This document shows, piece after piece, positions 43,401 to 53,259 of a DNA stretch of 64,000 nt. The notes below the pieces were generated by a model that saw nothing but the letters and a program-made list of their open reading frames with translations, ran no database searches and was not told the DNA's origin. A program made the translations under genes and the position numbers. The stretch comes from Pseudomonas plecoglossicida NBRC 103162 = DSM 15088 (GTDB lineage: Bacteria; Pseudomonadota; Gammaproteobacteria; Pseudomonadales; Pseudomonadaceae), in NCBI RefSeq assembly GCF_000730665.1, contig NZ_BBIV01000013.1:62001-126000 (forward strand), in the 5' to 3' direction. Numbering within the stretch: the stretch's first letter is position 1; each line of letters begins with the position of its first letter.

Positions 43401-45249
43401 CTTCCAGGCTATCGAACAACAATGCAGGGGCGGGTTCGCGGTCGACCATCACCCGTCGCAGTATCGCTTCGTCGTACCCGCTGCATTGCAACGCGCGCTG
43501 CAGCATCGGCTGGTCCATGCCCGTGGCGGTACTGGCCAGCCGCTGCAGCAGCTGGGCGCGATCCCAGTGCAGGGGGTGTTCATGGGCGAAGATCCAAGGC
43601 CCTGGTTCGATGCCCTGCAAGGTCGGGCGGATGCGATGCCCAGGGGTTGCAGCCAGGCGTCGACCGCCAGCAGGGGGCGTTTCCAGCAGGTAGCGCTGGC
43701 CCTGCATCTTCAGCCAGCGTTGTCCTTGCCCTTGATGCAGGCCGTCGGCACCTGCTGTCAGCGGGGGGGCCGACTCGCGCTGGAAGGGTGTCAGGTCGCC
43801 GTGCCAGAGTCGCGTGCCGACCTCGCTGTCGACCATGTGCCAGGCCTGCAATGGCCCGGCAGGCGCAACCAGCCCGGCGGCAGCGCCCAAGGCCGCGAAC
43901 TGCGCCAGGCTTTCGACAACGCTGAACAGGTGGGCAATGGCCTCGTCACTGTCCTGCTCGTTGGCGGCGTGGACGCCTTCGAGGAATTCGTCGACGATTT
44001 GTCCGCCGCCTACCACCAGCATCAACTCGGCCAGGCCGGGAACGAAGAAACTCGCCAGGTTCAGTACAGTCAGCCCGGTGCCCAGCCAGCTTTCGAGGCG
44101 TGCCATTTGAGCACGCGCGTCGAGCTGGCGGACCGGGACGGCCACGCTGGCAGCATCGACGAACTTGCGTTGCACCAGCGTCCGCGCCCGGGCCTTGAAG
44201 CAATCGCCTTTCCAGGGCGTCAGGGTGAGCGGCAGGCGCGCGTTCAGGTCGCGGGTTTCCTGCCATATGCCGTGGGGCGAGGGGAAGGCACGTTTGAGCC
44301 AACTGAAACGCTCACCCTTGTCCAGTACCGGTGGCGTGGCGTGCAGTTCGGCGTAGGGGTAATGCGGGTAGAGGCATTCGCGCAGGCGCTTGCTGAATCC
44401 GGTCTGTTCGGCCAGTGGCACGTGGCGGCAGAAAAAAGCTCGAAAATCGTGATCGGCCAAACGCTGTGTCAGCGCGGTCTTCAGCGTCGCCAGGGAGTCG
44501 TACTGGCGCAGCGGGCCTTGCGGGTCGCCTGGCAGATAAAAGAGGCAGGGTTCGCTGGCGCTCGGCTGTTCCAGCTGGATCACCAGCGGGCCGTACAGAG
44601 GCGTGTCGAACAAGCTCACAAACGCACACTGCAAGGCGCGCGTACTGTAGGGCGTAGCCACGGCCGAGTGGTTCGCCAGCGCCGCTGTAGCGAGTGCTTC
44701 GCCGCGGCTGTCGATGTGGCCACGCAGCTTCGCCAAGGCAGTCTCGGCGCGCAAACTGGCACGATCCTGGGCCGCGAGCAATGCACGAAACGCGTCGTTG
44801 TCGACCACATCACCCAGGTGAAAACGGTATCGCTGGCCCAGGTCAAGGTTTCGCACGCCTTTGATGAAGGTCGAGGTATCCAGCGCCAGCGGGCTGTAAT
44901 CCGCTGCGAGCAGCTTGATCTGGCCGTCGGAGGAGAAATTCTGCAGGGCAGCTTCCAGCATGGACAGGTGCTTCAAGCGCGGATCTTCATTGAACAGTAC
45001 CCGTGCCTGAAGCAGTGTCGCCGCCGGTGTATCCGGGAACCAGTGGGCAAGCGCCTGTTTCAGCAACGGACGGCAGAAGGCATCGACCGCTTGCAACGGC
45101 GCGAAGGCCCGTTTCAGGCGCTGTGTCTGGCGCTGACTGTCACGGATCAGCAGCGCCAGTTCGGCGCGCTGTGCCGGGGTGGCCTGGTGCAGCCACTGCG
45201 GGATCTGACGCTGGATCAGCGCGAGATGGGAGTGAAGGGCATGGGTCAT
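40429..45249 (-). CDS. giant LRR-NEL effector (putative E3 ubiquitin ligase toxin)
   Basis: A 1606-residue protein from ATG 45247-45249 with AGGAG 7 nt upstream. The N-terminal ~900 residues resemble the dermonecrotic-toxin-like DUF6543 region of pseudomonad effectors, including hydrophobic stretches near 386-420 and 440-468. Leucine-rich repeats occupy ~950-1190 (LDLECNLLEHIPSSIERM, LQSLDLSNNALDL, LIDLSMSGNDTTL, LQALDLQRTGIGQWPSGL). The C-terminal domain has the IpaH/SspH-type NEL signature CxD as Cys1325-Val-Asp1327, in ATQGCVDQAS. NEL enzymes transfer ubiquitin in eukaryotic cells through this Cys. No secretion signal is visible and no T3SS genes are nearby, so the export route is unknown. 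Confidence 0.85.
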   Translation of the reverse strand: MTHALHSHLALIQRQIPQWLHQATPAQRAELALLIRDSQRQTQRLKRAFAPLQAVDAFCRPLLKQALAHWFPDTPAATLLQARVLFNEDPRLKHLSMLEAALQNFSSDGQIKLLAADYSPLALDTSTFIKGVRNLDLGQRYRFHLGDVVDNDAFRALLAAQDRASLRAETALAKLRGHIDSRGEALATAALANHSAVATPYSTRALQCAFVSLFDTPLYGPLVIQLEQPSASEPCLFYLPGDPQGPLRQYDSLATLKTALTQRLADHDFRAFFCRHVPLAEQTGFSKRLRECLYPHYPYAELHATPPVLDKGERFSWLKRAFPSPHGIWQETRDLNARLPLTLTPWKGDCFKARARTLVQRKFVDAASVAVPVRQLDARAQMARLESWLGTGLTVLNLASFFVPGLAELMLVVGGGQIVDEFLEGVHAANEQDSDEAIAHLFSVVESLAQFAALGAAAGLVAPAGPLQAWHMVDSEVGTRLWHGDLTPFQRESAPPLTAGADGLHQGQGQRWLKMQGQRYLLETPPAGGRRLAATPGHRIRPTLQGIEPGPWIFAHEHPLHWDRAQLLQRLASTATGMDQPMLQRALQCSGYDEAILRRVMVDREPAPALLFDSLEALGGQVPPPPAVAPNGNLLARDFPSLSARVRAEILAQARPAELEQMQRTQRLPLRLAETARLYLRDARLNRALARMQLRSGPAADRDALVFGALEHLPGWTGSVRVELREGSSSGRLIHASGNEQLPTKTLIRNEKGYEPRNERNETLADPVDIFQAILNALPDSERLSLGLQIHEPEALNDALFDILTADRSNAARHLGMQPVRPLYRLPRRLPGGQLGYPLSGRGQGWISEDELFNRLFPATEPEARVVLRQRLIQEAGEQSFGALLERLRVEYLQLESALQLWIHEPYVAENGAFIVQRSARAEAARRLRMAWRRESTNVTSSIEHVILELDGRNLGALPTLPAPMPHVRQLGITFLYESSLASLDPFLGNFPSVQALDLECNLLEHIPSSIERMGELQSLDLSNNALDLDDGSNLDLLAGRSNLLRLNLSNTLQALPVAALDRLASLPTLATLAIDSNGLNLTTEHFQALERWPSLIDLSMSGNDTTLTEQSRAALARLNRLHTLFMSDNPLDMAPDVSGWHHLQALDLQRTGIGQWPSGLAELMNRRPLQLQSLDLSENQIIDAPDLQGCAFAEAVHGGEPRASFDFDNNPFSEHAQQRLADAGLPAISVGDAEDPWYIGWPDDLLEHQALTANEPAWQPLYQLFERLNQTADYLSQPTHMRARMQHVLRTLSATPGEADSGGWGRAQLHEQVMEAINDATQGCVDQASLLFQQIETDVMLWDAINVADASAASEQVAVDSAAGLLRQQRLDERVGDLYNARVARRSALAEAADDAAREAAPPLDADDDLDDGALTDPDYNIDEIEMALHARMHLRESLGLPPQPQQIMFDYLARLSPATVDRLGAAVRSDVNRTVFSQWACEQRFWQSWLRRLHRNDFDALAREWDAAVEYHSELFVATDNLGDYTGPSVPSAYIDALERELGNIDGLHWRRDGVVQRVDLVSDRYVDETGIYTRASKLLLSTRAQAEQALLRSLTEAMASTLA

Positions 45250-45318
45250 CGCAGGCTCCTGCTGGGGGGGAGCAGGAAGGCTAGCGACGCGCTGTACAGG
45301 CAGGCGGGTAGATAGACA

Positions 45319-45810
45319 CTACCCGGTCACAGTTCCTGCGCTGCTTTTCACCACCGCCAGTTCCGGGTGGGCGACCAGCTTGTCGATGTGCAGCGCCTCG
45401 GTGTTCATCCAGCTTTCACTGAGCACCCGGTAGTGCTCCAGGTCACGGCAGTGCAGGCGCAGGCTGTAGTCGAAGTGGCCGCTGATCAACTGGCATTCAT
45501 GAACGTCGGGGCAGGCGCGCATGGTGGCCTCGAAGGCTTTCTGCGCGGCGCGCCCGCTTTGGTTGGACAGTGCCACCAGCACCAGCAGGGAAAGGCCTGG
45601 GGCGATCTTCTGCTGATCGATGATCGCGCCGTAGCCGCGAATCACACCGCGTCGTTCCAGCTTGCGCACGCGTTCCAGGCACGGGCGTGGGGTGAGGTGG
45701 ACCAGACTGGAAAGCTTTTCGAAGGTGATGCGGCCGTCAACGCGCAGCACGTTGATGATGGCTTCGTCGATGCGGTCCAGCGGTGGGAGAGGGGTGTCCT
45801 TGGTGTCCAT
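45319..45810 (-). CDS. Lrp/AsnC family regulator
   Basis: A 163-residue regulator. The N-terminal helix-turn-helix reads LDRIDEAIINVLRVDGRITFEKLSSLV then LTPRPCLERVRKLERRGVI, and the RAM ligand-binding domain follows (HECQLISGHFDYSLRLHCRDL). It lies 79 bp downstream of the ornithine-cyclodeaminase-family gene on the same strand. A local role in sensing an amino acid that the enzyme handles is likely. Confidence 0.88.
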   Translation of the reverse strand: MDTKDTPLPPLDRIDEAIINVLRVDGRITFEKLSSLVHLTPRPCLERVRKLERRGVIRGYGAIIDQQKIAPGLSLLVLVALSNQSGRAAQKAFEATMRACPDVHECQLISGHFDYSLRLHCRDLEHYRVLSESWMNTEALHIDKLVAHPELAVVKSSAGTVTG

Positions 45811-45889
45811 GCGCGTGGCTTCTTTGTCGAAGGGGCATGGACAGGGTAGGCGTTATGGGGCTGCCGTGCAGCAGCCCCGGGTCAATCGA

Positions 45890-46954
45890 TCAGGCACAGG
45901 CAGAGTCGGCCTTGGGTTTGGCGCGGATTTCCACCACCTTGGGTTGCAACAGCGCGTACAGGTCCTTCGGGTTCTCGAGCGAAGGCACCAGTGCGATGCC
46001 CTGGCCGATTTTCAGGGCCCGCGCGGTATCCAGCACGTAGCGCAGCGCCGAGTAGTCCTCCAGGGCGAAACCGACCGAGTCGAACAGGGTCACTTGCGCG
46101 GCGTTCTCGCGACCGGGAGCGGTGCCTGCGAGCACTTGCCAGAACTCGGTCACCGGTGAGTCGGCCGGCATTTGCTGGATCTCGCCTTCGACCCGGCTTT
46201 GCGGTTCGTACTCGACGATCACCCGGGCCCGATCGACGATGTCGCGGTGCAGTTCGGTCTTGCCGGGGCAGTCGCCACCCACGGCGTTCAGGTGCATGCC
46301 GGGCTCGATCATGTCCGGGGTCAGGATCGTGGCATAGGCCTTGTCGGCGGTGACCGTGGTGACAATGTCGGCGCCGCGGACCGCTTCGGCCACCGAACTG
46401 GCGACGGTCAGCTTCAGCCCAGGGCGGCCGGCCAGGTTGGCGACCAGTTTCGCCGTGGCTTTGGGGTCGATGTCGTACAGGCGGATTTCATCGATGTCCA
46501 GCAGGGTCTTGAAGGCGATGGCCTGGAACTCGCTTTGCGAGCCATTGCCGATCAGCGCCATGCTGCGGCTGTCCTCGCGTGCCAGGTAGCGGGCGGCCAG
46601 GGCCGAGGTGGCCGCGGTACGGATCGCCGTGGTCAGGGTCATTTCGCTGAGCAGCAGCGGCGCACCGGAGGCGACATCGCTCAAGGCGCCGAACGCCATG
46701 ACCGTGGGCAGGCCGAGGCGGGTGTTCTTCGGGTGGCCGTTGACGTACTTGAAGGCGTACAGGCCGGCATCGGCAACCGGCATCAGCTCGATCACACCGT
46801 CAGGGGAGTGGTTGGCCACCCGCGCGCACTTCTCGAAGGCCTGCCAGCGCAGGTAGTCCTGGCGGATGTACTCGGCCATTTCCACCAGGCAGGTGGCCAG
46901 GCCCTTGCGGTTGACCAGGCGGGCGAGGTCTTGCACATCGATATAGCGGGTCAT
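45890..46954 (-). CDS. ornithine cyclodeaminase/mu-crystallin family enzyme
   Basis: A 354-residue protein starting at ATG 46952-46954 (GGGAG 7 nt upstream). The family core is clear: the N-terminal substrate part YAFKYVNGHPKN, then SEMTLTTAIRTAATSALAARYLA, the Rossmann motif MALIGNGSQSEFQ (GxGxQ) and LNAVGGDCPGKTEL with the catalytic Asp. Length and GGDCPGKTEL fit true ornithine cyclodeaminases, which convert ornithine to proline plus ammonia with NAD. Other members act on different amino or imino acids. With the Lrp gene it forms a small amino-acid module. Confidence 0.87.
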   Translation of the reverse strand: MTRYIDVQDLARLVNRKGLATCLVEMAEYIRQDYLRWQAFEKCARVANHSPDGVIELMPVADAGLYAFKYVNGHPKNTRLGLPTVMAFGALSDVASGAPLLLSEMTLTTAIRTAATSALAARYLAREDSRSMALIGNGSQSEFQAIAFKTLLDIDEIRLYDIDPKATAKLVANLAGRPGLKLTVASSVAEAVRGADIVTTVTADKAYATILTPDMIEPGMHLNAVGGDCPGKTELHRDIVDRARVIVEYEPQSRVEGEIQQMPADSPVTEFWQVLAGTAPGRENAAQVTLFDSVGFALEDYSALRYVLDTARALKIGQGIALVPSLENPKDLYALLQPKVVEIRAKPKADSACA

Positions 46955-47106
46955 GGCAGTCTCCCTGCAGCAGCGCTTCCAGAAATGGGCGTAGGTCCAT
47001 TGTCGCGCGGGCCAGGGGCACATGCTGGCTGAAGCAGGGTCGGCGCCCAGCGGGACCGGCTGATTTCAGGCGCGTGGCAGCCGAATCGGCTGTGAGGGCT
47101 CTGCCA

Positions 47107-48858
47107 TCACTGTTCGCGCAGTCGCTTGTACAGGGTGGTGCGGCTGATACCGAGTTCGCGGGCGACGGCCGAGAGATTGCCATTGGCCTTGTTCAGTCGG
47201 GTCTGCAGGTCGTCGTCGGACGCTTCAGGGGGCAGTGCGAGGGCCCCCCGCGCCTCGGCCAGAAAGGCGCTCGGCAGGTGATCTACGCTGATCGGCCCGG
47301 CGCCTGCCAAGGCCAGTGCCACCTGCATCACGCTGACCAGTTCGCGCACATTGCCGGGCCAGGGGTGGTGATCGAGCAGCTCGAGGATGGCCTGCGGCAG
47401 CCGTTCCGGCTGCCCGGCGTCGCGGTGGCGGGCATGCACCTGTTCGATCAGCTGGCGCCGGTCGCTGCGTTCGCGCAGCGCTGGCACGACCACCGCCATG
47501 GCGGCGATGCGGTAGTAGAGGTCCTGGCGAAAGCGCCCGGCGCGTACCTCTTCGGCCAGATCGCGGTTGCTCGCCGAGACCACGCGGATATCCACCGCCA
47601 CCGGCTCGCCACTGCCCAGCGGCTGGATGCTGCGCGCCTGCAACACGCGCAACAGGCGGGCCTGGGTGGGCAGTGGCATGTCGCCGATCTCGTCGAGGAA
47701 CAGGATGCCCTGGTCGGCCTTGCGGATCAGGCCAGGGTTGCCCTTGTGGTGAGCGCCGGTGAAGGCGCCTTTGTCGTAGCCGAACAACTCGGATTCCACC
47801 AGTTCCGCAGGGATGGCGGCGCAGTTGACCGCGATCAGCGGCTGGCCGGCGCGGCTGCTGGCGCGGTGCAGGGTCTCGACGAACAGCTCTTTGCCGACGC
47901 CGGTCTCACCCTGGACCAACAGGGGAATGTCTTTTTCCAGCAACAGGCTGGCTTGGGCCAGGGCTTTTTCAAGGCGTGGGTCGCTGCCAGGCGAGGGGGT
48001 GCGCGGCGGGCTCTGGCGGGGTTGCCACTGGCAGTGGAAGCGGTTGCGCCCAGCCGCTTGCAGGGCGAAGGCCTGGCGTTGGGGCCGGGCGAGCAGCTGC
48101 TGCAGCGGAATCTGGAACAGCTGTTCGAGGTTCTGCCCGCGCGGGTCGCCACCCAGCAGGCTGTCGGCCCGGTGATTGGCGGCGAGTACCTGGCCGCGTT
48201 CATCGAAGACCAGCAGCCCGGCCCAAGGACTGTCCAGATTGTCGGGAGCGCTGTTGAACAGCAGTTGCGCGTGGCGGCCTGCGTACTGCGCGAGAATCAG
48301 GCGGTTTTCAAGGCTCTGGCCCATCATGCGCACAAGGCCCAGGGTCTGGGTGGCTGGCAGGTAGCCGTCGCTCGCCACATCGAGTACCCCGACCAGCTGC
48401 CGCTCGTGATCGAACAGCGGCGCTGCGGCGCTGGCAAGGTAACGGTTCTGGCGCAGGAAGTGCTCGTCCTGGCCGACATGGATCGGCTCGGCACAGACCA
48501 GCGCCGTACCGAGGGCGTTGGTGCCCACGCCCCGTTCGTGCCAATGGGCCCCGGCACTGAAACCGTGTTGCTGGCGTGGCTCGACGAAGCGTCGCGAGCC
48601 CCAGGTGTCGAGCAGGCAGCCGCTGGCGTCGGCCAGCATCACCAGGTAGCTGGCATTGCCAAGCAGGTGCGCGTACTGCGGCAGCACGTCGTCGCGGGTC
48701 AGGCGCAGCAACGTCTGGCGCCGCTCCAGCAGGGCATCGAGTTCAGTGCGGGTGAGGCAGTCGAAGTCCGGCGGGCTCTGCGGCTGCAGGCCGTGTTCGC
48801 GACAGCGGGCCCAGGAGGCCTGGATCAGTTGGGCGTGGGTCGAAGCGGATGTGGCCAT
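47107..48858 (-). CDS. AcoR-like sigma-54-dependent activator
   Basis: A 583-residue bacterial enhancer-binding protein. An N-terminal GAF-like sensor (~70-200: ERGVGTNALGTALVCAEPIHV) and a PAS-like segment precede the AAA+ domain. That domain has Walker A GETGVGKE, the sigma-54-contacting loop GAFTGA (in DKGAFTGAHHK), Walker B LFLDEIGD and an R-finger region. The C-terminus is a Fis-type HTH (NLSAVARELGISRTTLYKRL). It is divergent from an ABC importer whose promoter is of the -24/-12 type, so it almost certainly activates that operon. The GAF ligand may be the imported polyol or its breakdown product. Confidence 0.9.
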   Translation of the reverse strand: MATSASTHAQLIQASWARCREHGLQPQSPPDFDCLTRTELDALLERRQTLLRLTRDDVLPQYAHLLGNASYLVMLADASGCLLDTWGSRRFVEPRQQHGFSAGAHWHERGVGTNALGTALVCAEPIHVGQDEHFLRQNRYLASAAAPLFDHERQLVGVLDVASDGYLPATQTLGLVRMMGQSLENRLILAQYAGRHAQLLFNSAPDNLDSPWAGLLVFDERGQVLAANHRADSLLGGDPRGQNLEQLFQIPLQQLLARPQRQAFALQAAGRNRFHCQWQPRQSPPRTPSPGSDPRLEKALAQASLLLEKDIPLLVQGETGVGKELFVETLHRASSRAGQPLIAVNCAAIPAELVESELFGYDKGAFTGAHHKGNPGLIRKADQGILFLDEIGDMPLPTQARLLRVLQARSIQPLGSGEPVAVDIRVVSASNRDLAEEVRAGRFRQDLYYRIAAMAVVVPALRERSDRRQLIEQVHARHRDAGQPERLPQAILELLDHHPWPGNVRELVSVMQVALALAGAGPISVDHLPSAFLAEARGALALPPEASDDDLQTRLNKANGNLSAVARELGISRTTLYKRLREQ

Positions 48859-48897
48859 GGGCCCGTCCTGTGTGATTGTTGTTATCGGCCGACCGCA

Positions 48898-48965
48898 GTT
48901 CAGTGTCGTTCACGGTTGTTCAATGTCAAACCCGCTAGTGTTCAGTTGTTCAGCGAAACTGTTCA
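48898..48965. promoter_or_regulatory. cluster of TGTTCA repeats, probable enhancer sites
   Basis: GTTCA occurs six times in 68 bp (48898, 48908, 48918, 48940, 48948 and 48961), and four of these are TGTTCA. This lies 70-130 bp upstream of the sigma-54 promoter, the usual distance for activator binding sites. Confidence 0.5.
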
Positions 48966-49029
48966 GTTGCGAACCGTTGTTGGTCGACCGGCGTCGGCAA
49001 AGGCGCGTGCCAGAGCCAAAGGGGGAAGC

Positions 49030-49045
49030 TGGCATGGAACTGGCT
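49030..49045 (+). promoter_or_regulatory. sigma-54 (-24/-12) promoter of the ABC importer operon
   Basis: TGGCATGGAACTGGCT has GG at 49031-49032 and GC at 49043-49044 with exactly 10 bp between them, close to TGGCACG-N4-TTGC. The ATPase start is at 49081, and the divergent gene encodes a GAFTGA activator. Confidence 0.78.
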
Positions 49046-49080
49046 CTGTGTGACGGACAACAATCACAAAGGTCGCAGCC

Positions 49081-50174
<1,094 letters not shown>

Positions 50175-50175
<1 letters not shown>

Positions 50176-51268
50176 TGGCCGAGATCCGCCTGCGCCAACT
50201 GGCCCACAGCTACAGCCGCCAGCCCACCGGCGAGGCGGACTATGCCCTGCATGCCCTTGACCATGTGTGGGAGCAGGGCGGTGCCTATGCCTTGCTGGGG
50301 CCTTCGGGGTGCGGCAAGTCGACCCTGCTGAACATCATTTCCGGCCTGCTCACGCCTTCCCATGGCCAGGTGCTGTTCGATGGCGAGCCGGTCAATGACC
50401 TGCCGCCACAGCAGCGCAACATTGCCCAGGTGTTCCAGTTCCCGGTGGTGTACGACACCATGACGGTGTTCGACAACCTGGCGTTCCCCTTGCGCAACCA
50501 GGGCCTGGCGCAGGAGCGGGTGCGCAGCCGGGTCGAGGAAATCGCTGAGGTACTCGACCTGTCGGCGGTACTTCAGAAGAAAGCGAGAAATCTCAGCGCC
50601 GACGAAAAACAGAAAGTGTCCATGGGCCGTGGGCTGGTACGCGATGACGTCTCGGCGATTCTCTTCGACGAGCCGCTGACGGTGATCGATCCGCACCTGA
50701 AATGGAAGCTGCGGCGCAAGCTCAAGCAGATCCATGAGCAGTTCAACATCACCATGATCTACGTCACCCACGATCAGCTGGAGGCTTCCACCTTCGCCGA
50801 CAAGATCGCGGTGATGCACGGTGGCCGCATCGTCCAGTTCGGCACCCCGCGCGAACTGTTCGAGCGGCCCCGGCATACGTTCGTCGGCTACTTCATCGGC
50901 AGCCCCGGGATGAACCTTGTCGACGTGCATGCCGAGGCGGATGGCGTGAGCTTCGGTGATGTTCACCTGACCTTGTCGCCAGGGCTGCGCGAGCGCCTGG
51001 CCGCAACGGGCGGCGGGCGCCTGCAGGTCGGGATTCGCCCCGAGTTCGTGCAGCTGTGGGACAGCCCGTTCGACGAGGCCCATGCGGCGCAGGTGCTGGA
51101 CGTCGAGGACCTGGGCACCTACCGCATCGTCACCCTCGCGCTGGGCGGTGCGACGCTCAAGGCCCGCCTGGGCGAGGACCGGCCATTGCCCGCGGCACAG
51201 GCCTGGGTCAGCCTGCCGGCGGCGTGGCTGATGCTGTACGTGGACGATGTGCTGCTGGAGGTCGGCCC

Positions 51269-51272
<4 letters not shown>
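50175..51272 (+). CDS. ABC importer ATPase 2 (glycerol-type, GlpT-like)
   Basis: A 365-residue ATPase starting at ATG 50175. Walker A is GPSGCGKST, the Q-loop region is FQFPVVYDTMTVFDN, Walker B is AILFDEPLTVID and the H-loop is VTHDQLEA with His199. The ABC signature is degraded to LSADEKQKV (residues 140-148) instead of LSGGQ. A TOBE-like domain is present (VGIRPEFVQLW). Together with the first ATPase it would form a heterodimer with one complete and one defective site. It overlaps the permease gene by 4 bp. Confidence 0.88.
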
Positions 51273-52132
<860 letters not shown>

Positions 52133-52135
52133 GCC

Positions 52136-52936
52136 ATGAGCACGAGAAAGACGCTGGCCCTGCTGCTGTATTTCTTCTTCCTGCTGGTGCCGATCTACTG
52201 GTTGCTGAACATGTCGTTCAAGAGCAACACCGAGATCCTCGGCGGCCTGACCCTTTGGCCGCAGGCCTTCACCCTCGACAATTACCGGGTGATCTTCACC
52301 GATCCCAGCTGGTACAACGGCTACCTCAACTCGCTGTACTACGTGTGTCTGAACACGCTCATCTCGCTGCTCGTCGCGCTGCCTGCGGCCTATGCCTTCT
52401 CACGCTACCGCTTCCTCGGTGACCGCCACCTGTTCTTCTGGTTGCTGACCAACCGCATGGCGCCGCCGGCGGTGTTCCTGCTGCCGTTCTTCCAGCTCTA
52501 TTCTTCGATCGGCCTGTTCGACACGCACATTGCCGTGGCTCTTGCCCACTGCCTGTTCAACGTGCCGCTGGCGGTGTGGATCCTCGAAGGTTTCATGTCC
52601 GGCGTGCCCAAGGAAATCGACGAAACCGCCTACATCGACGGCTACAGCTTCCCGCGCTTCTTCGTCAAGATCTTCATACCGCTGATCGGCTCCGGCATCG
52701 GTGTGACGGCGTTTTTCTGCTTCATGTTTTCCTGGGTCGAACTGCTGCTGGCGCGCACCCTGACGTCGGTCAATGCCAAGCCGATCGCGGCGGTGATGAC
52801 CCGTACCGTGTCCGCCTCAGGGATCGACTGGGGCGTGCTGGCGGCGGCCGGCGTGCTGACCATCCTGCCCGGCATGCTGGTGATCTGGTTCGTCCGCAAT
52901 CATGTGGCCAAGGGCTTTGCCCTGGGCCGGGTGTAG
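52136..52936 (+). CDS. ABC importer permease 2
   Basis: A 266-residue MalG-type permease from ATG 52136, 3 bp after permease 1. It has six helices with the opening LLLYFFFLLVPIYWLLNMSFKS and the EAA loop EIDETAYIDGYSFPRFFVKIFIPL. The C-terminal helices end FALGRV, as is usual for the family. It works with permease 1 and the two ATPases. Confidence 0.89.
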   Translation: MSTRKTLALLLYFFFLLVPIYWLLNMSFKSNTEILGGLTLWPQAFTLDNYRVIFTDPSWYNGYLNSLYYVCLNTLISLLVALPAAYAFSRYRFLGDRHLFFWLLTNRMAPPAVFLLPFFQLYSSIGLFDTHIAVALAHCLFNVPLAVWILEGFMSGVPKEIDETAYIDGYSFPRFFVKIFIPLIGSGIGVTAFFCFMFSWVELLLARTLTSVNAKPIAAVMTRTVSASGIDWGVLAAAGVLTILPGMLVIWFVRNHVAKGFALGRV

Positions 52937-52948
52937 GAGGGCAGGCGC

Positions 52949-53221
52949 ATGGAATGGATGGCCTGGACCCTGCCCACCGCACTGTTCTTCACCGCCATTG
53001 GCGTGCTGCTGCTGTGCATGACCTTGTTCGAGCTGCGCCGCCCGTGCGTCGAGCGGCGCGGCTTCCTGCCGATCGTCACCAGCCGTGGCGACCGGTTGTT
53101 CATCGGCCTGCTGGTCAGCGCCTACCTGCACCTGCTGGTGGTAGGGCTGAGCGACTGGCCGTTGTGGGTGGCCTCGCTGCTGTCGCTGGGCTGGCTGGTG
53201 CTGGTGTTGCGCTGGGGCTGA
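52949..53221 (+). CDS. DUF2160 small membrane protein of the importer operon
   Basis: A 90-residue protein starting at ATG 52949 with AGGAGG just upstream. Three hydrophobic helices flank the conserved loop FELRRPCVERRGFLPIVTSRGDRLF. DUF2160 proteins occur almost only in this type of polyol importer operon between the permeases and the binding protein. The function is not established; an accessory of the membrane complex is the likely role. Confidence 0.82.
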   Translation: MEWMAWTLPTALFFTAIGVLLLCMTLFELRRPCVERRGFLPIVTSRGDRLFIGLLVSAYLHLLVVGLSDWPLWVASLLSLGWLVLVLRWG

Positions 53222-53259
53222 GCGACGGCTCCGGGGAATAACTCAATCGGGAGATCACA

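Noticed and set aside
43486..45315. 609-codon plus-strand frame opposite the NEL gene
   Set aside because: No domain, and composition typical of a complement frame. The NEL frame has LRRs and a ribosome site.
47074..49053. 659-codon plus-strand frame opposite the sigma-54 activator
   Set aside because: Shadow frame; the minus strand has all AAA+ and Fis-type motifs.
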